Assembly: GCF_004011835.1 (NCBI RefSeq)
Contig: NZ_RKLN01000001.1
Location: 496,001 to 560,000 of the forward strand
Origin: Rhodococcus spongiicola
GTDB taxonomy: Bacteria; Actinomycetota; Actinomycetes; Mycobacteriales; Mycobacteriaceae
Direction of reading: 5' to 3'
DNA: 64,000 nt
In this document: positions 28,212-37,603 of the stretch, piece after piece
Numbering within the stretch: the first letter of the stretch is position 1
Layout of the letters: the number at the start of each line of letters is the position of its first letter
The notes under the pieces: generated by a model
The model's input: only the letters and a program-made list of their open reading frames with translations
Told to the model about the DNA's origin: nothing
Database searches by the model: none
Program-made: the position numbers and the translations under genes

Positions 28212-29135
28212 TCACTCGCCGGACGGCTGGTTCAGACGATCGATCAGCCACTGGCGCAGAGACGGGCCGTACTCCTCGCTGTCCAATGCAAAGTCAACCG
28301 CAGCGCGCAGGTAGCCGCCGGGATTTCCCAGATCGTGTCGGGATCCACGGTGCACGACGACGTGAACCGGGTGACCCTCCTCGATCAACAGCGCGATGGC
28401 GTCGGTGAGCTGCAATTCACCACCGGCGCCGGGTGCGATCCGGCGCAGCGCGTCGAAGATGGCGCGATCGAGCAGATAACGGCCTGCCGCCGCATACGTA
28501 GACGGCGCGTCCTCCATCGCGGGTTTCTCGACCATGCCGGTGACCTTGAGGACGTCCGGGTTGGTCGCGTCCGGCACGGTCTCGACCTCGAAGACGCCGT
28601 AGGCGCTGACCTGTTCTTTGGGCACGTCGATCGCGCACAGAACCGTGCCGCCACGCTTGGCCCGGACCCGACCCATCGTCTCGAGCACACCACGCGGCAT
28701 CACCAGGTCATCTGGCAGCAGGACAGCGATGGAGTCCTCGTCGTCGTCGAGCACCGACTCGGCACAACCGACTGCGTGCCCCAGTCCGAGGGGCTGCTCC
28801 TGGACGACAGACTCGACCTCGAGCAAACCCGGCGCCTTCCGGACCTTCTCGAGCAGATGGTGTTTCCCACTGGCCTCGAGCTTGCTCTCCAAGACGAGGT
28901 CCTCGACGAAGTGAGCGACCACACCGTCCTTGCCTGGCGATGTCACGATGACGAGACGATTCGCCCCGGAGTCGGCCGCTTCTCCCGCCACCAGTTCGAT
29001 ACCCGGCGTGTCGACCACCGGGAGCAGCTCCTTCGGAACGGTCTTCGTCGCAGGCAGGAACCGTGTTCCCATGCCCGCAGCGGGAACGACCGCCGTCCGA
29101 AAGTACCTGTTGTCATTGGTGACGGGATTTGTCAT
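28212..29135 (-). CDS. galU: UTP-glucose-1-phosphate uridylyltransferase
   Basis: A 307-residue nucleotidyltransferase making UDP-glucose for cell-wall sugars and trehalose. Signature VVPAAGMGTRFLPATK with KTVPKELLPVVDTPGIELV near the N-terminus; EQPLGLGHAV, VLLPDDLV, GMVEKPAMEDAPSTYAAAGRY and HVVVHRGSRHDLGNPGGYL follow. A minus-strand TAGGGT lies 8 nt before the ATG. It leads the galU-glp-rimJ group and is divergent from the cyclo-ligase gene. Confidence 0.97.
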   Translation of the reverse strand: MTNPVTNDNRYFRTAVVPAAGMGTRFLPATKTVPKELLPVVDTPGIELVAGEAADSGANRLVIVTSPGKDGVVAHFVEDLVLESKLEASGKHHLLEKVRKAPGLLEVESVVQEQPLGLGHAVGCAESVLDDDEDSIAVLLPDDLVMPRGVLETMGRVRAKRGGTVLCAIDVPKEQVSAYGVFEVETVPDATNPDVLKVTGMVEKPAMEDAPSTYAAAGRYLLDRAIFDALRRIAPGAGGELQLTDAIALLIEEGHPVHVVVHRGSRHDLGNPGGYLRAAVDFALDSEEYGPSLRQWLIDRLNQPSGE

Positions 29136-29143
29136 AACTCAAC

Positions 29144-29149
29144 ACCCTA
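29144..29149 (-). promoter_or_regulatory. Putative -10 of galU
   Basis: Minus-strand TAGGGT, 8 nt before the galU ATG. Confidence 0.4.
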
Positions 29150-29190
29150 TCCACCAGCCTCCGCCGGCCCCGCAGCCAGTGGAGTGGTCC

Positions 29191-29196
29191 TAAGGT
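29191..29196 (+). promoter_or_regulatory. Putative -10 of leaderless cyclo-ligase gene
   Basis: TAAGGT, 7 nt before ATG 29204. It overlaps the alternative GTG at 29195, which favours the ATG as the true start. Confidence 0.5.
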
Positions 29197-29203
29197 GACG
29201 ATC

Positions 29204-29830
29204 ATGCAATTGCCCTCCAAGGAGGAATGGCGAACACGCGTGCTCGCCGCACGCCGTGGGCTCGACGGCAGCACCCGCGCGGCCGAGACAGCCGCCTTGG
29301 TCTCGTCGATCACATCAGTGGTCGCGGAACTTGCCGGCGCTCATCGCAACCGAACCGTGTGCGCGTACGTCCCCGTGGGTTCGGAACCCGGCTCGGTCGA
29401 GATGCTCGCGTCGCTCCGTGACGCCGGATGGCGGGTGCTGCTACCCGTCACGGGAGAACCGGGGCCGCTGGAATGGGCCGAGTTCACCGGATCAGACAAT
29501 CTGGTCCCGGCAAGCTACGGACTGCGTGAGCCGAGTGGACCGGTGTTGCCGTCGGGCGAGGTCGGAGCAGCGTCGGTGGTCTTCGTTCCCGCCCTGGCGG
29601 TCGACGAGCGCGGGGTCCGCCTCGGCCGCGGTGCCGGGTTCTACGATCGCACCCTGGGGTTGGCCGCCCGCGACGCCGCGCTCGTAGCCGTGGTCCGCGA
29701 CAGCGAACTCGTCGCGTCCTTGCCGGCCGACCCGCACGACGTGGCGATGACTCACGCTCTGACGCCGGTGCGGGGATTGGTACGCCTGTCACCAGGCAAG
29801 CCCGACGAGGGCATCGCGTCGTCGGAATAG
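29204..29830 (+). CDS. 5-formyltetrahydrofolate cyclo-ligase
   Basis: A 208-residue enzyme that uses ATP to convert 5-formyl-THF to 5,10-methenyl-THF. Motifs: KEEWRTRVLAARR (N-terminal substrate region), CAYVPVGSEPGS, VFVPALAVDERGVRLGRGAGFYDRTL (the conserved RLGxGxGFYDR ATP/Mg site) and a C-terminal ALTPVRG. Divergent from galU, as in mycobacteria (Rv0992c/Rv0993), followed by an FmdB-type gene. Confidence 0.95.
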   Translation: MQLPSKEEWRTRVLAARRGLDGSTRAAETAALVSSITSVVAELAGAHRNRTVCAYVPVGSEPGSVEMLASLRDAGWRVLLPVTGEPGPLEWAEFTGSDNLVPASYGLREPSGPVLPSGEVGAASVVFVPALAVDERGVRLGRGAGFYDRTLGLAARDAALVAVVRDSELVASLPADPHDVAMTHALTPVRGLVRLSPGKPDEGIASSE

Positions 29831-29917
29831 CCGACTGGCTCGCGCTGTTGGCACTGTCGACTGTAGAGTGCCGACACCTGCCGTCTACTCAATGCGCTAC
29901 ACCTGCGGAGGACCCCT

Positions 29918-30226
29918 GTGCCCACCTACTCCTACGCCTGCACCGAGTGTGACAACCGGTTCGACATCGTGCAGTCGTTCACCGACGACACGCTGACCGC
30001 CTGCCCGGAGTGCTCCGGCAAGCTCCGCAAACTGTTCAATTCGGTCGGCATCGTCTTCAAGGGCAGCGGCTTCTACCGCACCGACAGTCGGGGCGGCTCG
30101 AGCACTGCGAGCGAGTCGGCCACAGCGAGCAACTCATCTACGAGCAAGGCGAGCGGCTCACCTGCGAGCACCTCCACATCGACCCCCGGCGCCTCGTCCA
30201 GCTCGACCACCCCCGCCGCCGGCTAG
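29918..30226 (+). CDS. FmdB-family zinc-ribbon protein
   Basis: A 102-residue protein. The N-terminal half is a zinc ribbon (MPTYSYACTECDNRF, then TACPECSGKLRKLF) with four cysteines in two CxxC pairs, the FmdB/CxxC_CXXC_SSSS family. The C-terminal 45 residues are almost only Ser, Thr, Ala, Gly and Pro, presumably disordered. GTG start with GGAGGA 6-8 nt upstream. Family members have been linked to gene regulation, without a firm function. Confidence 0.92.
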   Translation: MPTYSYACTECDNRFDIVQSFTDDTLTACPECSGKLRKLFNSVGIVFKGSGFYRTDSRGGSSTASESATASNSSTSKASGSPASTSTSTPGASSSSTTPAAG

Positions 30227-30315
30227 CCCGCTTCGGGGTTCTCCACAGCCCGCCGTTCGTCCACAGGTGGGTTCCGAACACCGGTCGAGGCGGGTTCCAG
30301 GCCCGTTCCCAGGCC

Positions 30316-30321
30316 TATGGT
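30316..30321 (+). promoter_or_regulatory. Putative -10 of leaderless SAF gene
   Basis: TATGGT, 7 nt before ATG 30329; this decides the start over the in-frame ATG at 30317. Confidence 0.5.
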
Positions 30322-30328
30322 TCCGGTC

Positions 30329-31024
30329 ATGCCCCGCGACGTGTTCCGTCGGCGCGACACCGGATCCCTGGCGCCGACTCTCAGTGGTCGGATCGGCCGG
30401 TTCTTGCGCCCGGACTGGGCTCGGGCGGACACCGCTCGAAGGGTCACCGCCGGACTCCTCGCGCTGCTGGCGCTCGTCATGCTGATACGCGACGGCCGCG
30501 GGGAGACGGGTGAACCCGTCGTCGTCGCGGCCCGCGATCTCACGCCGGGCCACGTTCTCGCCGCCGAGGATGTCCGGACCGTCGACCGTGCCCGCACCGA
30601 AGTTCCCGGCGCTGCAGTACAGGATCAGGAGGCTGCGGTCGGACGCACCGTGTCCTCGCCGGTCCGGAGCGGCGAGATCCTCACCGACGTCCGGTTACTC
30701 GGCCCCCGTCTCGCCGAGGCCGCCGTCGGGTCCTCCGACGCCCGCGTCGTCCCCGTCCGACTGTCGGACTCCGGTCTCGCCGAGCTGATCCGGGAAGGCG
30801 ACCGCGTGGACGTCCTGACGGTCGGCCGTGCCCGGGACGTCGACGCCTCCCAGCCGACAGTGGCTACCGTCCTGGCCTCCGGTGCGACCGTGGTGCTGGT
30901 AGCGTCCGAGCACCCGTCGGCAGGCCGTCGGGACCCGGTCGTGATGCTTGCACTCCCTGCGCCCGCTGCGAGCGCGGTTGCGGCAGCGTCGCTGACCGAC
31001 GCGATTACCGTGACACTGCACTAG
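30329..31024 (+). CDS. SAF-domain protein, CpaB/RcpC-like
   Basis: A 231-residue protein with a basic N-terminus, one membrane helix (VTAGLLALLALVMLI), and a SAF domain (EPVVVAARDLTPGHVLAAEDVRTV ... VSSPVRSGEILTDVRL). The C-terminal half has the RcpC-type LIREGDRVDVLTV and ATVLASGATVVLV strands. Relatives help assemble Flp/Tad pili, but no other pilus gene is in the window, so the cell-envelope role is open. Confidence 0.88.
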   Translation: MPRDVFRRRDTGSLAPTLSGRIGRFLRPDWARADTARRVTAGLLALLALVMLIRDGRGETGEPVVVAARDLTPGHVLAAEDVRTVDRARTEVPGAAVQDQEAAVGRTVSSPVRSGEILTDVRLLGPRLAEAAVGSSDARVVPVRLSDSGLAELIREGDRVDVLTVGRARDVDASQPTVATVLASGATVVLVASEHPSAGRRDPVVMLALPAPAASAVAAASLTDAITVTLH

Positions 31025-31092
31025 TTCCGCTATGACCACAGTCCCGCCATGACCACGGATCCAATCGGCCGAACTCAACCGTGATGCCGAAG

Positions 31093-31308
31093 TCAACCGT
31101 GGTGTGGCGGCACCTGACGCCGCAACCATTCGTCCTGCCCGCCATCCGACGACGGTGCGCGGTCGGGGGAACGTTCGTCCGTGGTCTGCTCCGGCAGGAT
31201 CACCCCGAAAACGGCGTCCAGGCGTGCCCGGTCGATTCGACGCCGACCCGACGACGGAGACTGCCTTGTCCCCGCCGCCGCGGCGGATCCGTTCTCTTCC
31301 CCGGGCAT
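31093..31308 (-). CDS. Small conserved protein downstream of moaB2
   Basis: A 71-residue protein, 10 nt after the MoaB/MogA stop and with a GAGG element upstream, so probably in the mprA-mprB-pepD-moaB2 operon. The core is RRIDRARLDAVFGVILPEQTTDER and the end is DEWLRRQVPPHHG; I recall a similar WLRxxVPPHHG tail in other Mycobacteriales, which favours a real gene. No membrane segment. Function unknown. Confidence 0.7.
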   Translation of the reverse strand: MPGEENGSAAAAGTRQSPSSGRRRIDRARLDAVFGVILPEQTTDERSPDRAPSSDGGQDEWLRRQVPPHHG

Positions 31309-31318
31309 GCCTGCCGCC

Positions 31319-31813
31319 TCAATCCTCGATGCTCGACAGCTGCCCGATGACGTGGCTGGCCAACGGGGTGAGTGTGGCCATCCCGTCCCGCACGGCGGCC
31401 CTCGACGACGCGAGGTTCACCACCAGGGTGCTACCCGAGATCCCGGCGAGCCCACGCGAGAGGACCGCGTCGACAGCGCCGCTCACGAGCCCGGATGAGC
31501 GAAGTGCCTCACAGATGCCGGGCAGTTCCCGATCGAGCACGTCCGCGGTGGCATCGGGCGTCACGTCACGTGGCGAGACGCCGGTACCGCCGACCGAGAT
31601 CACCAAATCGACGCCACCGATCACCGCGGTGTTGAGCGCGTTGCGGATCTCCACCTCATCAGCCGCCACTGCGACAGTCGCGTCGACCAGGAATCCGGCT
31701 TCGGTGAGTAGTTCGGTCACGAGCGGGCCGGTCGAGTCGACGTCGCCGTGCGCGGTCCGATCGTCGACGATTACCACGAGCGCACGTCCGACCAGCGGTG
31801 CTTCGAGTTCCAT
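31319..31813 (-). CDS. moaB2: MogA/MoaB-type molybdopterin protein
   Basis: A 164-residue MoCF-fold protein; relatives adenylylate molybdopterin. Motifs: GRALVVIVDDRTAHGDVDSTGPLVTELL, VDLVISVGGTGVSPRDVTPDAT and STLVVNLASSRAAVRDGM. ATG 31813 is favoured because TACGGT lies 7 nt upstream and the protein aligns from there; the frame extends to the pepD stop. Same position as moaB2 (Rv0984) after pepD. Confidence 0.93.
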   Translation of the reverse strand: MELEAPLVGRALVVIVDDRTAHGDVDSTGPLVTELLTEAGFLVDATVAVAADEVEIRNALNTAVIGGVDLVISVGGTGVSPRDVTPDATADVLDRELPGICEALRSSGLVSGAVDAVLSRGLAGISGSTLVVNLASSRAAVRDGMATLTPLASHVIGQLSSIED

Positions 31814-31820
31814 GGCCCCT

Positions 31821-31826
31821 ACCGTA
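31821..31826 (-). promoter_or_regulatory. Putative -10 of moaB2
   Basis: Minus-strand TACGGT, 7 nt before the ATG at 31813, inside the 95-bp gap after pepD. Confidence 0.45.
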
Positions 31827-31908
31827 GTGGCCGCGTCCTCCGCTGCACCCGCCACCGTCGGAACCTGCTGAAGAATACTTCGCAACATCATCCGTTGTCC
31901 GTCCTTCA

Positions 31909-33336
31909 TCAGCGGCCACCCTGGGGCTGTGCGGCGAGCTGAACGTCGACGGTCTTCGTCTCGCCCGACTGATCCTTGTAGGCCACCTTCACCGTGTCAC
32001 CGGGGGCATGGGACCGGATGGCCGCGATGAGGGAATCACCGGTCGTCACGACACGATCATCGACCTTCGTCACCACGGCTCCGGCCGGAATGCCGGCCTT
32101 CTCCGCTGGGCCGCCGGGGGTGACGTCCAGCACGACCGCACCATCCGAATCGGTGCCCCTCGCAGAGACCTGGACTCCGATGATCGGTTGTGTCGCGGTG
32201 CCGGTCTTGGAGAGTTCGTCCGCTATCCGGCGGGCCTGGTCGACCGGAATCGCGAAGCCGAGGCCGATCGAACCGCCCTGACCACCCGCAGTGGCGATCG
32301 CGGTGTTGACGCCGATGAGCTGGCCCTCCATGTTGACCAGGGCACCACCCGAGTTACCGGGGTTGATCGCGGCGTCGGTCTGGATCGCGTCGATGACGGT
32401 GTTCTGGTTCCCGGCCTCCCCGCTGGTCGAGACTGGCCGGTCGACTGCCGAGATGATGCCGGAGGTGACTGTGCCGGCCAGGCCGAGCGGCGAGCCGACC
32501 GCGAGCACCTGCTCACCGACCGCGACACTGTCGGAGGCCCCCAATTCGATCGGGGTCAGATCGGACCTGCCATCGGCCTTGATCACCGCGATGTCCGACG
32601 TTGGATCCGTTCCCACCAGCGTGGCGGGAGCGGTCGTGCCGTCGGAGAACGCGACCAACAGCTGGCTCCCGGGTCCGCCACCGGTGACCACGTGGTTGTT
32701 GGTCATGATCAGACCGTCGGAGGAGAGGATGACACCCGACCCCTCACCCTGGCCGCGGGTTCCGGCGACCTGGATCTGGACGACACTCGGGACGACCTTC
32801 GCGGCAACCGCTTCGATGGAGTCCGCCGGCGCGGTCGATGCGTTGCTCATGGGGGGCTTGGAGGCGTCCAGTGCGTTCGTCACCGGGACGGTGGTCTGGT
32901 TGTTCGACGTCGCCAGCGAACCGACGATGCCACCGATGCCACCGCTCACCAGGGCCAGGGCGATCGCACCGGCGATCAGCGCGGTCCTGCCCACCCGACG
33001 TGGTTCGTCGGTCGTGGTCGCGCCGGTGGCCGGTTGCACGCCGGTCGCACCGACGTTGGGGAATTGTTCGGTGGGCGGGTGCTCGGACCGATACCCGTGC
33101 TGCGGATATCCCTGAACCGGAGCTCCGGGGTAGCCCTGGTTCTGCGGCTGGTAGGCACCGCCCGGCTGCCACGGGTTATGAGGCGCGAACTGGTGCCCCG
33201 AGCCCTGATGGGGAGTTCCCTGCTGTGGGCTGCCGGGCTGCGGGCTGCCGTGCTGCTGCGGGTTGTCCTGCTGCGGGGCTCCGTGGTCGGGGCCACCGTG
33301 CGGGTTGCCACCGTGCGGGTTACGGTCGTCGGTCAT
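31909..33336 (-). CDS. pepD: HtrA-family serine protease PepD
   Basis: A 475-residue membrane-anchored quality-control protease. A long His/Gly/Gln/Pro-rich cytoplasmic tail (1 to about 112) precedes one helix (118-141). The trypsin-like domain has the triad H215 (NNHVVTGG), D248 (SDIAVIKAD) and S329 (NPGNSGGAL); a single PDZ domain (PIIGVQVSARGTDSDGAVVLDV) ends the protein. AAGGTGG precedes ATG 33336. In mycobacteria MprAB controls pepD and PepD feeds back on envelope stress; the same operon order is kept here. Confidence 0.96.
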   Translation of the reverse strand: MTDDRNPHGGNPHGGPDHGAPQQDNPQQHGSPQPGSPQQGTPHQGSGHQFAPHNPWQPGGAYQPQNQGYPGAPVQGYPQHGYRSEHPPTEQFPNVGATGVQPATGATTTDEPRRVGRTALIAGAIALALVSGGIGGIVGSLATSNNQTTVPVTNALDASKPPMSNASTAPADSIEAVAAKVVPSVVQIQVAGTRGQGEGSGVILSSDGLIMTNNHVVTGGGPGSQLLVAFSDGTTAPATLVGTDPTSDIAVIKADGRSDLTPIELGASDSVAVGEQVLAVGSPLGLAGTVTSGIISAVDRPVSTSGEAGNQNTVIDAIQTDAAINPGNSGGALVNMEGQLIGVNTAIATAGGQGGSIGLGFAIPVDQARRIADELSKTGTATQPIIGVQVSARGTDSDGAVVLDVTPGGPAEKAGIPAGAVVTKVDDRVVTTGDSLIAAIRSHAPGDTVKVAYKDQSGETKTVDVQLAAQPQGGR

Positions 33337-33497
33337 TGCACCACCTTCTGTCATGACCGCCTGTGTAGGGCTCTGTCCGGTCGTGGACTTCAGATTGCCT
33401 GTCGCAGCTGAGAAGCCCCTGAGACCCTGCTTCCAGTTTCCCGTGCACTCGCTTCGGATTCCACCCACACCGTTCACAGGGGCCGGAAACACCCAGC

Positions 33498-34970
33498 TCA
33501 GCGGGCTTCGTCGGTGTCCGGTTCCCCCGGTAGGACGATGCGGATGAGCGCACCACCACGCTCGGACGTCTCGACGGCGATCGTGCCGCCGTGCTTGACG
33601 ACGACCTGCCGGACGATGGCCAGACCCAGACCCGATCCGGGCATCGAACGTGACGCGGTGGACCGATAGAAGCGCTCGAAGACGAGTTCACGTTCCTCGG
33701 GTGGGATCCCGGGACCGGCGTCGTCGACGGTCAGCTCGAGCAGGCGGTCACCCACCTGCCGCATCCTCACGTCGACCCGTTCGCCCGACGGACTCCACTT
33801 CGCGGCGTTGTCGAGGACGTTGAGCACCGCACGGGACAGTCCGGCCTGATCGCCGTAGATGTACCAGGGGGTGGTGGCGGCCTCGAAGTCGATCTCGTTT
33901 CGTCGCCGTCGGGCCTTCTCGAGCGACCGGTCCACTACCTCGCTGAGATCGACGAGTTCGAAGACCGTCTCGGGTGCATCCTCGCGGGCGAGATCCACGA
34001 GATCACCTACGAGAGTAGACAACTCTTCGATCTGCGCCATGACGTCGGCGCGGAGCTCCGCCATGTCCTGATCCGGAATGGTAGGCGCCCCAGGACGACT
34101 CGAAGCGATCAACAGCTCCATGTTGGTACGTAGTGACGTGAGCGGTGTTCGCAACTCGTGCCCGGCGTCGGCTACCAGCCGGCCCTGTCGCGCCCGAGAC
34201 TCCGAGAGCGCCCGGAGCATCGTATTGAAACTTGTTGTCAAACGGGCCAGTTCGTCGTTGCCGGTTACGGGAATAGGCGTGAGGTCGTCGGTACGGGCCA
34301 CGCGTTCCGTCGCTGCGGTCAACCGTGCAATGGGTCTCAAACCGGTGCGCCCGACCGTGGTTCCGGCAGCCGCCGCCAGCACGACACCGCACCCGCCGAC
34401 CACGAACAGCACCCAGGCAAGGCGGTCGAGGACGTCCCTGGTGGGCTGGAGTCGCTGCGCGATCACCAGTGTGCTGCCGTCGCGGGTTCGCTCGGCAAGG
34501 ACCCTGTTTCCCCCGACGGTTCGCAACGACACGTCGCGCTGACCACTGGCGACCGCCAGCTCGGGCGGACCGATCGGGACCACGGAACCCGGTGGGACGT
34601 ACTTGTTCAAATCCGAAAAAATAAGCGCCACACTGATATCGCTCGTGTACAGCGTCGCGCCCGCGATGTACCGCGGATCAAAGGTGATCAGGTCGTTGTC
34701 GACGATTGCCGCGGCCCTCGACTGCAGCTGTTTGTCGACGTCGGCGTAGAGCGCACGCGATACGACCGCGTAAGCAGCGACGGCCATTACAGCAACGGCG
34801 ACGGCGACAACCGTTGCCGCGAGCAGCGTAACCCGCCACCGCAGGGACACCGATCGGGTCAACGGCATCGGCGGGCGCATCTCCTGCCGACTCGGCCGCA
34901 TCGAACCGCTCGGCTTGCCCCGACCGTTCGGACGGCCGGCCCCCGCGTTCCCGAAGGGAGCAGTCATCAC
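33498..34970 (-). CDS. mprB: Sensor histidine kinase MprB
   Basis: A 490-residue sensor. Helix 1 at about 46-68, an extracytoplasmic sensing loop, helix 2 at about 184-206, then HAMP ([17 protein letters not shown]), the phospho-acceptor H271 in [13 protein letters not shown], and the ATPase domain with N ([11 protein letters not shown]), DAGPGIP and GSGLGLAIV boxes. Its start overlaps the mprA stop by 4 nt, so translation is coupled. MprB senses envelope stress in mycobacteria. Confidence 0.96.
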   Translation of the reverse strand: MMTAPFGNAGAGRPNGRGKPSGSMRPSRQEMRPPMPLTRSVSLRWRVTLLAATVVAVAVAVMAVAAYAVVSRALYADVDKQLQSRAAAIVDNDLITFDPRYIAGATLYTSDISVALIFSDLNKYVPPGSVVPIGPPELAVASGQRDVSLRTVGGNRVLAERTRDGSTLVIAQRLQPTRDVLDRLAWVLFVVGGCGVVLAAAAGTTVGRTGLRPIARLTAATERVARTDDLTPIPVTGNDELARLTTSFNTMLRALSESRARQGRLVADAGHELRTPLTSLRTNMELLIASSRPGAPTIPDQDMAELRADVMAQIEELSTLVGDLVDLAREDAPETVFELVDLSEVVDRSLEKARRRRNEIDFEAATTPWYIYGDQAGLSRAVLNVLDNAAKWSPSGERVDVRMRQVGDRLLELTVDDAGPGIPPEERELVFERFYRSTASRSMPGSGLGLAIVRQVVVKHGGTIAVETSERGGALIRIVLPGEPDTDEAR

Positions 34971-35653
34971 GGTGGCGTCTCCCGCAGGACGTAACCGACT
35001 CCGCGCACGGTGTGGATCAACCGCGACTCACCATCGGACTCGGTCTTGCGCCGGAGGTAACCGACGTACACCTCGAGCGCGTTGCCCGACGTCGGGAAGT
35101 CGTAGCCCCACACCTCCTCGAGGATCCGGCTACGCGAAAGTACCCGACGCGGGTTCGCCATCAACATCTCCAGGAGGGCGAACTCGGTGCGGGTGAGGCT
35201 GATCGACCGGCCGCCGCGCGTCACCTCGCGCGTCACCGGGTCGAGGGTCAGGTCCTCGAATCGCATCGTCTCGGAGTCGTCACCGACGGTGGGGGCCGCG
35301 CGCCGAAGCAGTGCCCGTAACCGGGCCAGTAGTTCCTCGAGGGCGAAAGGCTTCGGCAGGTAGTCGTCAGCACCGGCGTCGAGCCCGGCCACTCGCTCGG
35401 ACACGGAATCGCGGGCCGTGAGAACGAGAATAGGCAAGTCGTCGCCCGTGCTCCGCAGCCGTCGGCACACCTCGAGCCCATCGAGACGAGGCATCATGAC
35501 GTCGAGTACGAGCGCGTCGGGGCGTGACGCGGCGACCTTCTCGAGCGCATCGGCACCGTCGACGGCGAGGTCGATCGTGTAGCCGTTGAAGCTCAAGGAC
35601 CGCCGTAGCGACTCTCGGACCGCCCGATCGTCGTCGACCACTAGAACGCGCAT
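34967..35653 (-). CDS. mprA: Response regulator MprA
   Basis: A 228-residue OmpR-type regulator. Receiver domain [18 protein letters not shown] with phospho-acceptor D51 (LVLDVMMP) and K in LPKPF; C-terminal winged helix with [14 protein letters not shown] and [32 protein letters not shown] 35653 aligns with the family start; the upstream frame is unsupported. First gene of mprA-mprB-pepD-moaB2, which it probably autoregulates, although I could not confirm an MprA box. Confidence 0.97.
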   Translation of the reverse strand: MRVLVVDDDRAVRESLRRSLSFNGYTIDLAVDGADALEKVAASRPDALVLDVMMPRLDGLEVCRRLRSTGDDLPILVLTARDSVSERVAGLDAGADDYLPKPFALEELLARLRALLRRAAPTVGDDSETMRFEDLTLDPVTREVTRGGRSISLTRTEFALLEMLMANPRRVLSRSRILEEVWGYDFPTSGNALEVYVGYLRRKTESDGESRLIHTVRGVGYVLRETPP

Positions 35654-35863
35654 ACCGACATTTTGGCCCGAACTGCTGAGATCCCGCTGAGAGGTCGCCG
35701 GTGAAGCACACGGCGTGTCGGCTCGGTCCAGTGCGATCCGGACCCCGGCAGGGTCCAATTCCCCCCATCGAAGCGTCCGCTCGCCCCGACCGGATCTCCC
35801 GATGTGGCGAACGCCACAGTGTCCACAGCGGTCTACGGCGCGGCACGGACCAGCCGCCGAGTG

Positions 35864-36037
35864 TCACAGGCGCGACGGATCGATCACGCCGAGTTGGATG
35901 CCGCGCACCAGTCGGCGCGGAACGCGAAACGTCTGGCCACCGACGGTGACGGTCACCAGGTCCGGCACGGACGCCTTCCACTGGGCCCGGCGGCTGTGGG
36001 TGTTGGCGCGGGACATGCGCCGCTTGGGTACCGCCAT
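35864..36037 (-). CDS. rpmF: 50S ribosomal protein bL32
   Basis: A 57-residue protein, [20 protein letters not shown] at the start, ending GVIDPSRL. No cysteine, so no zinc ribbon. Only 3 nt after the rpmE2 stop, making it the last gene of the mrf-rpmE2-rpmF group. rpmF also sits next to mprA in M. tuberculosis, so its place is ancestral, and the zinc-independent genes may have gathered around it. Confidence 0.96.
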   Translation of the reverse strand: MAVPKRRMSRANTHSRRAQWKASVPDLVTVTVGGQTFRVPRRLVRGIQLGVIDPSRL

Positions 36038-36040
36038 TGC

Positions 36041-36310
36041 TCAGACCTCCCGGGTCCCGCGACGCACCCGCCGCCCGTAGCGGCGCTCGAACTTCTCGAC
36101 CCGACCCGCGGTGTCGACGAGGCGGTCCGTGCCGGTCCAGAACGGGTGGGATGCGCTGGTGACGTCGACGACGACGAGCGGGTAGGTGTGCCCATCCTCC
36201 CATTCCACGGTTTGCCCGGTCCGGGCCGTGGACCTGGTGAGGAAAGCGGTACCGGTGGTGGCGTCCCGGAACACGACGGGGCGGTAGTCAGGGTGAATGC
36301 CGGGTTTCAC
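36041..36310 (-). CDS. rpmE2: Zinc-independent ribosomal protein bL31B
   Basis: An 89-residue type B L31: [19 protein letters not shown], then [48 protein letters not shown]. The CxxC zinc ligands of the housekeeping form are absent. The GTG at 36310 overlaps the mrf stop by 4 nt, so expression is translationally coupled to mrf. Confidence 0.95.
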   Translation of the reverse strand: MKPGIHPDYRPVVFRDATTGTAFLTRSTARTGQTVEWEDGHTYPLVVVDVTSASHPFWTGTDRLVDTAGRVEKFERRYGRRVRRGTREV

Positions 36311-37575
36311 GATGCGATTTCTCCGTTCTTCTCGACTTCTCTGGTCATCTCGGCTTCTTTGTTCTCGAGGGCGCCGGGCGGTATGTCGGCGCACGGATCG
36401 GTATGGAACTCGCCGAACGGGTCGTCCCAGGTGGACCACGACAGCTGGTCGACGAGTTCGCGCTCGGTGAGCAATGCCCAGCCGAGCGCCGCGCTGATCG
36501 CCTCAGGTTCAGCGTCGTGGACCAGAATCACCAGCGAGGTGTCCCGGTCGCCGAAGCGCTCGTCCCAGCCCACGGAGGCGAGCGCCCGCCGTTCGGGATC
36601 CACGTCGAGCAGTTCGTCGTCCGTCATGTCGGCGAGCCAACGGTCGGCGGCGGCCACCCGCAGTCCTTCACCGGCGGATTCGAGCCATAGCGCGATGTCG
36701 GGCCGGGTAGCGAGCCAGAACCTGCCGCGCGCGGCCACGACGCCGTCGAGCAGGACGTCGATAGCCTCGTGCAACCGTCCCGGGTGGAACGGTCGCCGCG
36801 CGGTGAACTCGACCAGTGCGACTCCGTGGTCGGCGTCCAGGGGTGGGTGGCCTCGCAGCAGCGGCGAGTGGGCTCCGTCGACGCGACCGCGCCGGGCATC
36901 GACCCCGACACGCGACAGCAGGTCAGGACCGTCCGGCACGGCAGAGGTCGGGGCGCCGGGAGCGAGCCTCGTGAGCACCGCAGACACCTTGTCCGCGAGC
37001 CAGGGATCCGCGGTGTGGCTGTCGACGACGAGCGCGTCGGCGAACGCCACCTGCCCGACGGCGACCTGTGCGACGGTCCGGTCGTCGTCGAGGTCCTCGT
37101 CACCGGTCACCTCCTCCCACCACGGCTCGACATCGAGGCAGGTCACGACTGCCTCGATGCGGACGTCCCGGCCGGCGGGACCGTCGATCTGCCCGACCAC
37201 ATCGACCACCGGCACATGTTCGACCGCCCAGCACACAGCTTCCGGCTCGAGCGCGGAGTCGAGTTCGAGGACGATGCGGTCGACGGAGCTGCGCGAGTGC
37301 AGCCTCCGCAGCAGCGGCAGCAGGTCGTGGCGAAGCGTGCACGACACGCAACCGTGGGCCAGTTCGAGCACCTCGGTGGTTGTCTCCTGCGCATCCACCG
37401 ACCCCGTCGTGAGGGTGCGACGCACGATGCCCTGACCTAGATCTCCTAGGTCGTGACGCACCACCACGGTGGATGCCTCCCGGTCGCCGAGGAAGGACCG
37501 CGCCGTCGCCTCTACCGGTCCACTCCGCCCGCTCACCACGATCAGCGGGGTGCGGCTCTTCGGATCAGCAGCCAC
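36307..37575 (-). CDS. mrf: Mrf-like COG0523 protein (hibernation-factor recruitment)
   Basis: A 422-residue CobW-like protein. It resembles Mrf (Rv0106), which in mycobacteria recruits the hibernation factor Mpy to zinc-depleted C-minus ribosomes. Visible: [83 protein letters not shown] and [19 protein letters not shown]. The usual Walker A GKT is replaced by GRSGPVEAT and the metal CxCC motif by CVSC, so classical GTPase activity is doubtful. GTG 37575 has AAAGGTG 7 nt upstream; an in-frame ATG at 37605 lies in the Zur-like box and is less likely. Confidence 0.9.
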   Translation of the reverse strand: MAADPKSRTPLIVVSGRSGPVEATARSFLGDREASTVVVRHDLGDLGQGIVRRTLTTGSVDAQETTTEVLELAHGCVSCTLRHDLLPLLRRLHSRSSVDRIVLELDSALEPEAVCWAVEHVPVVDVVGQIDGPAGRDVRIEAVVTCLDVEPWWEEVTGDEDLDDDRTVAQVAVGQVAFADALVVDSHTADPWLADKVSAVLTRLAPGAPTSAVPDGPDLLSRVGVDARRGRVDGAHSPLLRGHPPLDADHGVALVEFTARRPFHPGRLHEAIDVLLDGVVAARGRFWLATRPDIALWLESAGEGLRVAAADRWLADMTDDELLDVDPERRALASVGWDERFGDRDTSLVILVHDAEPEAISAALGWALLTERELVDQLSWSTWDDPFGEFHTDPCADIPPGALENKEAEMTREVEKNGEIAS

Positions 37576-37590
37576 AAGCGAGCACCTTTC

Positions 37591-37603
37591 GAAAACGATT
37601 GTC
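37591..37603 (-). promoter_or_regulatory. Zur-like operator, mrf side
   Basis: On the minus strand GACAAT-C-GTTTTC, a degenerate inverted repeat around one central base, 15 nt before the mrf start. It shares GACAAT and TTTTC with the box at 37643-37655. Confidence 0.75.

Noticed and set aside
26909-28408. 499-codon plus-strand frame over glp
   Set aside because: Opposite a clear MoeA-fold gene; no motifs or ribosome-binding site.
35804-37435. 543-codon plus-strand frame over rpmF, rpmE2 and mrf
   Set aside because: Shadow of three recognisable minus-strand genes; Ser/Thr/Arg-rich composition without domains.
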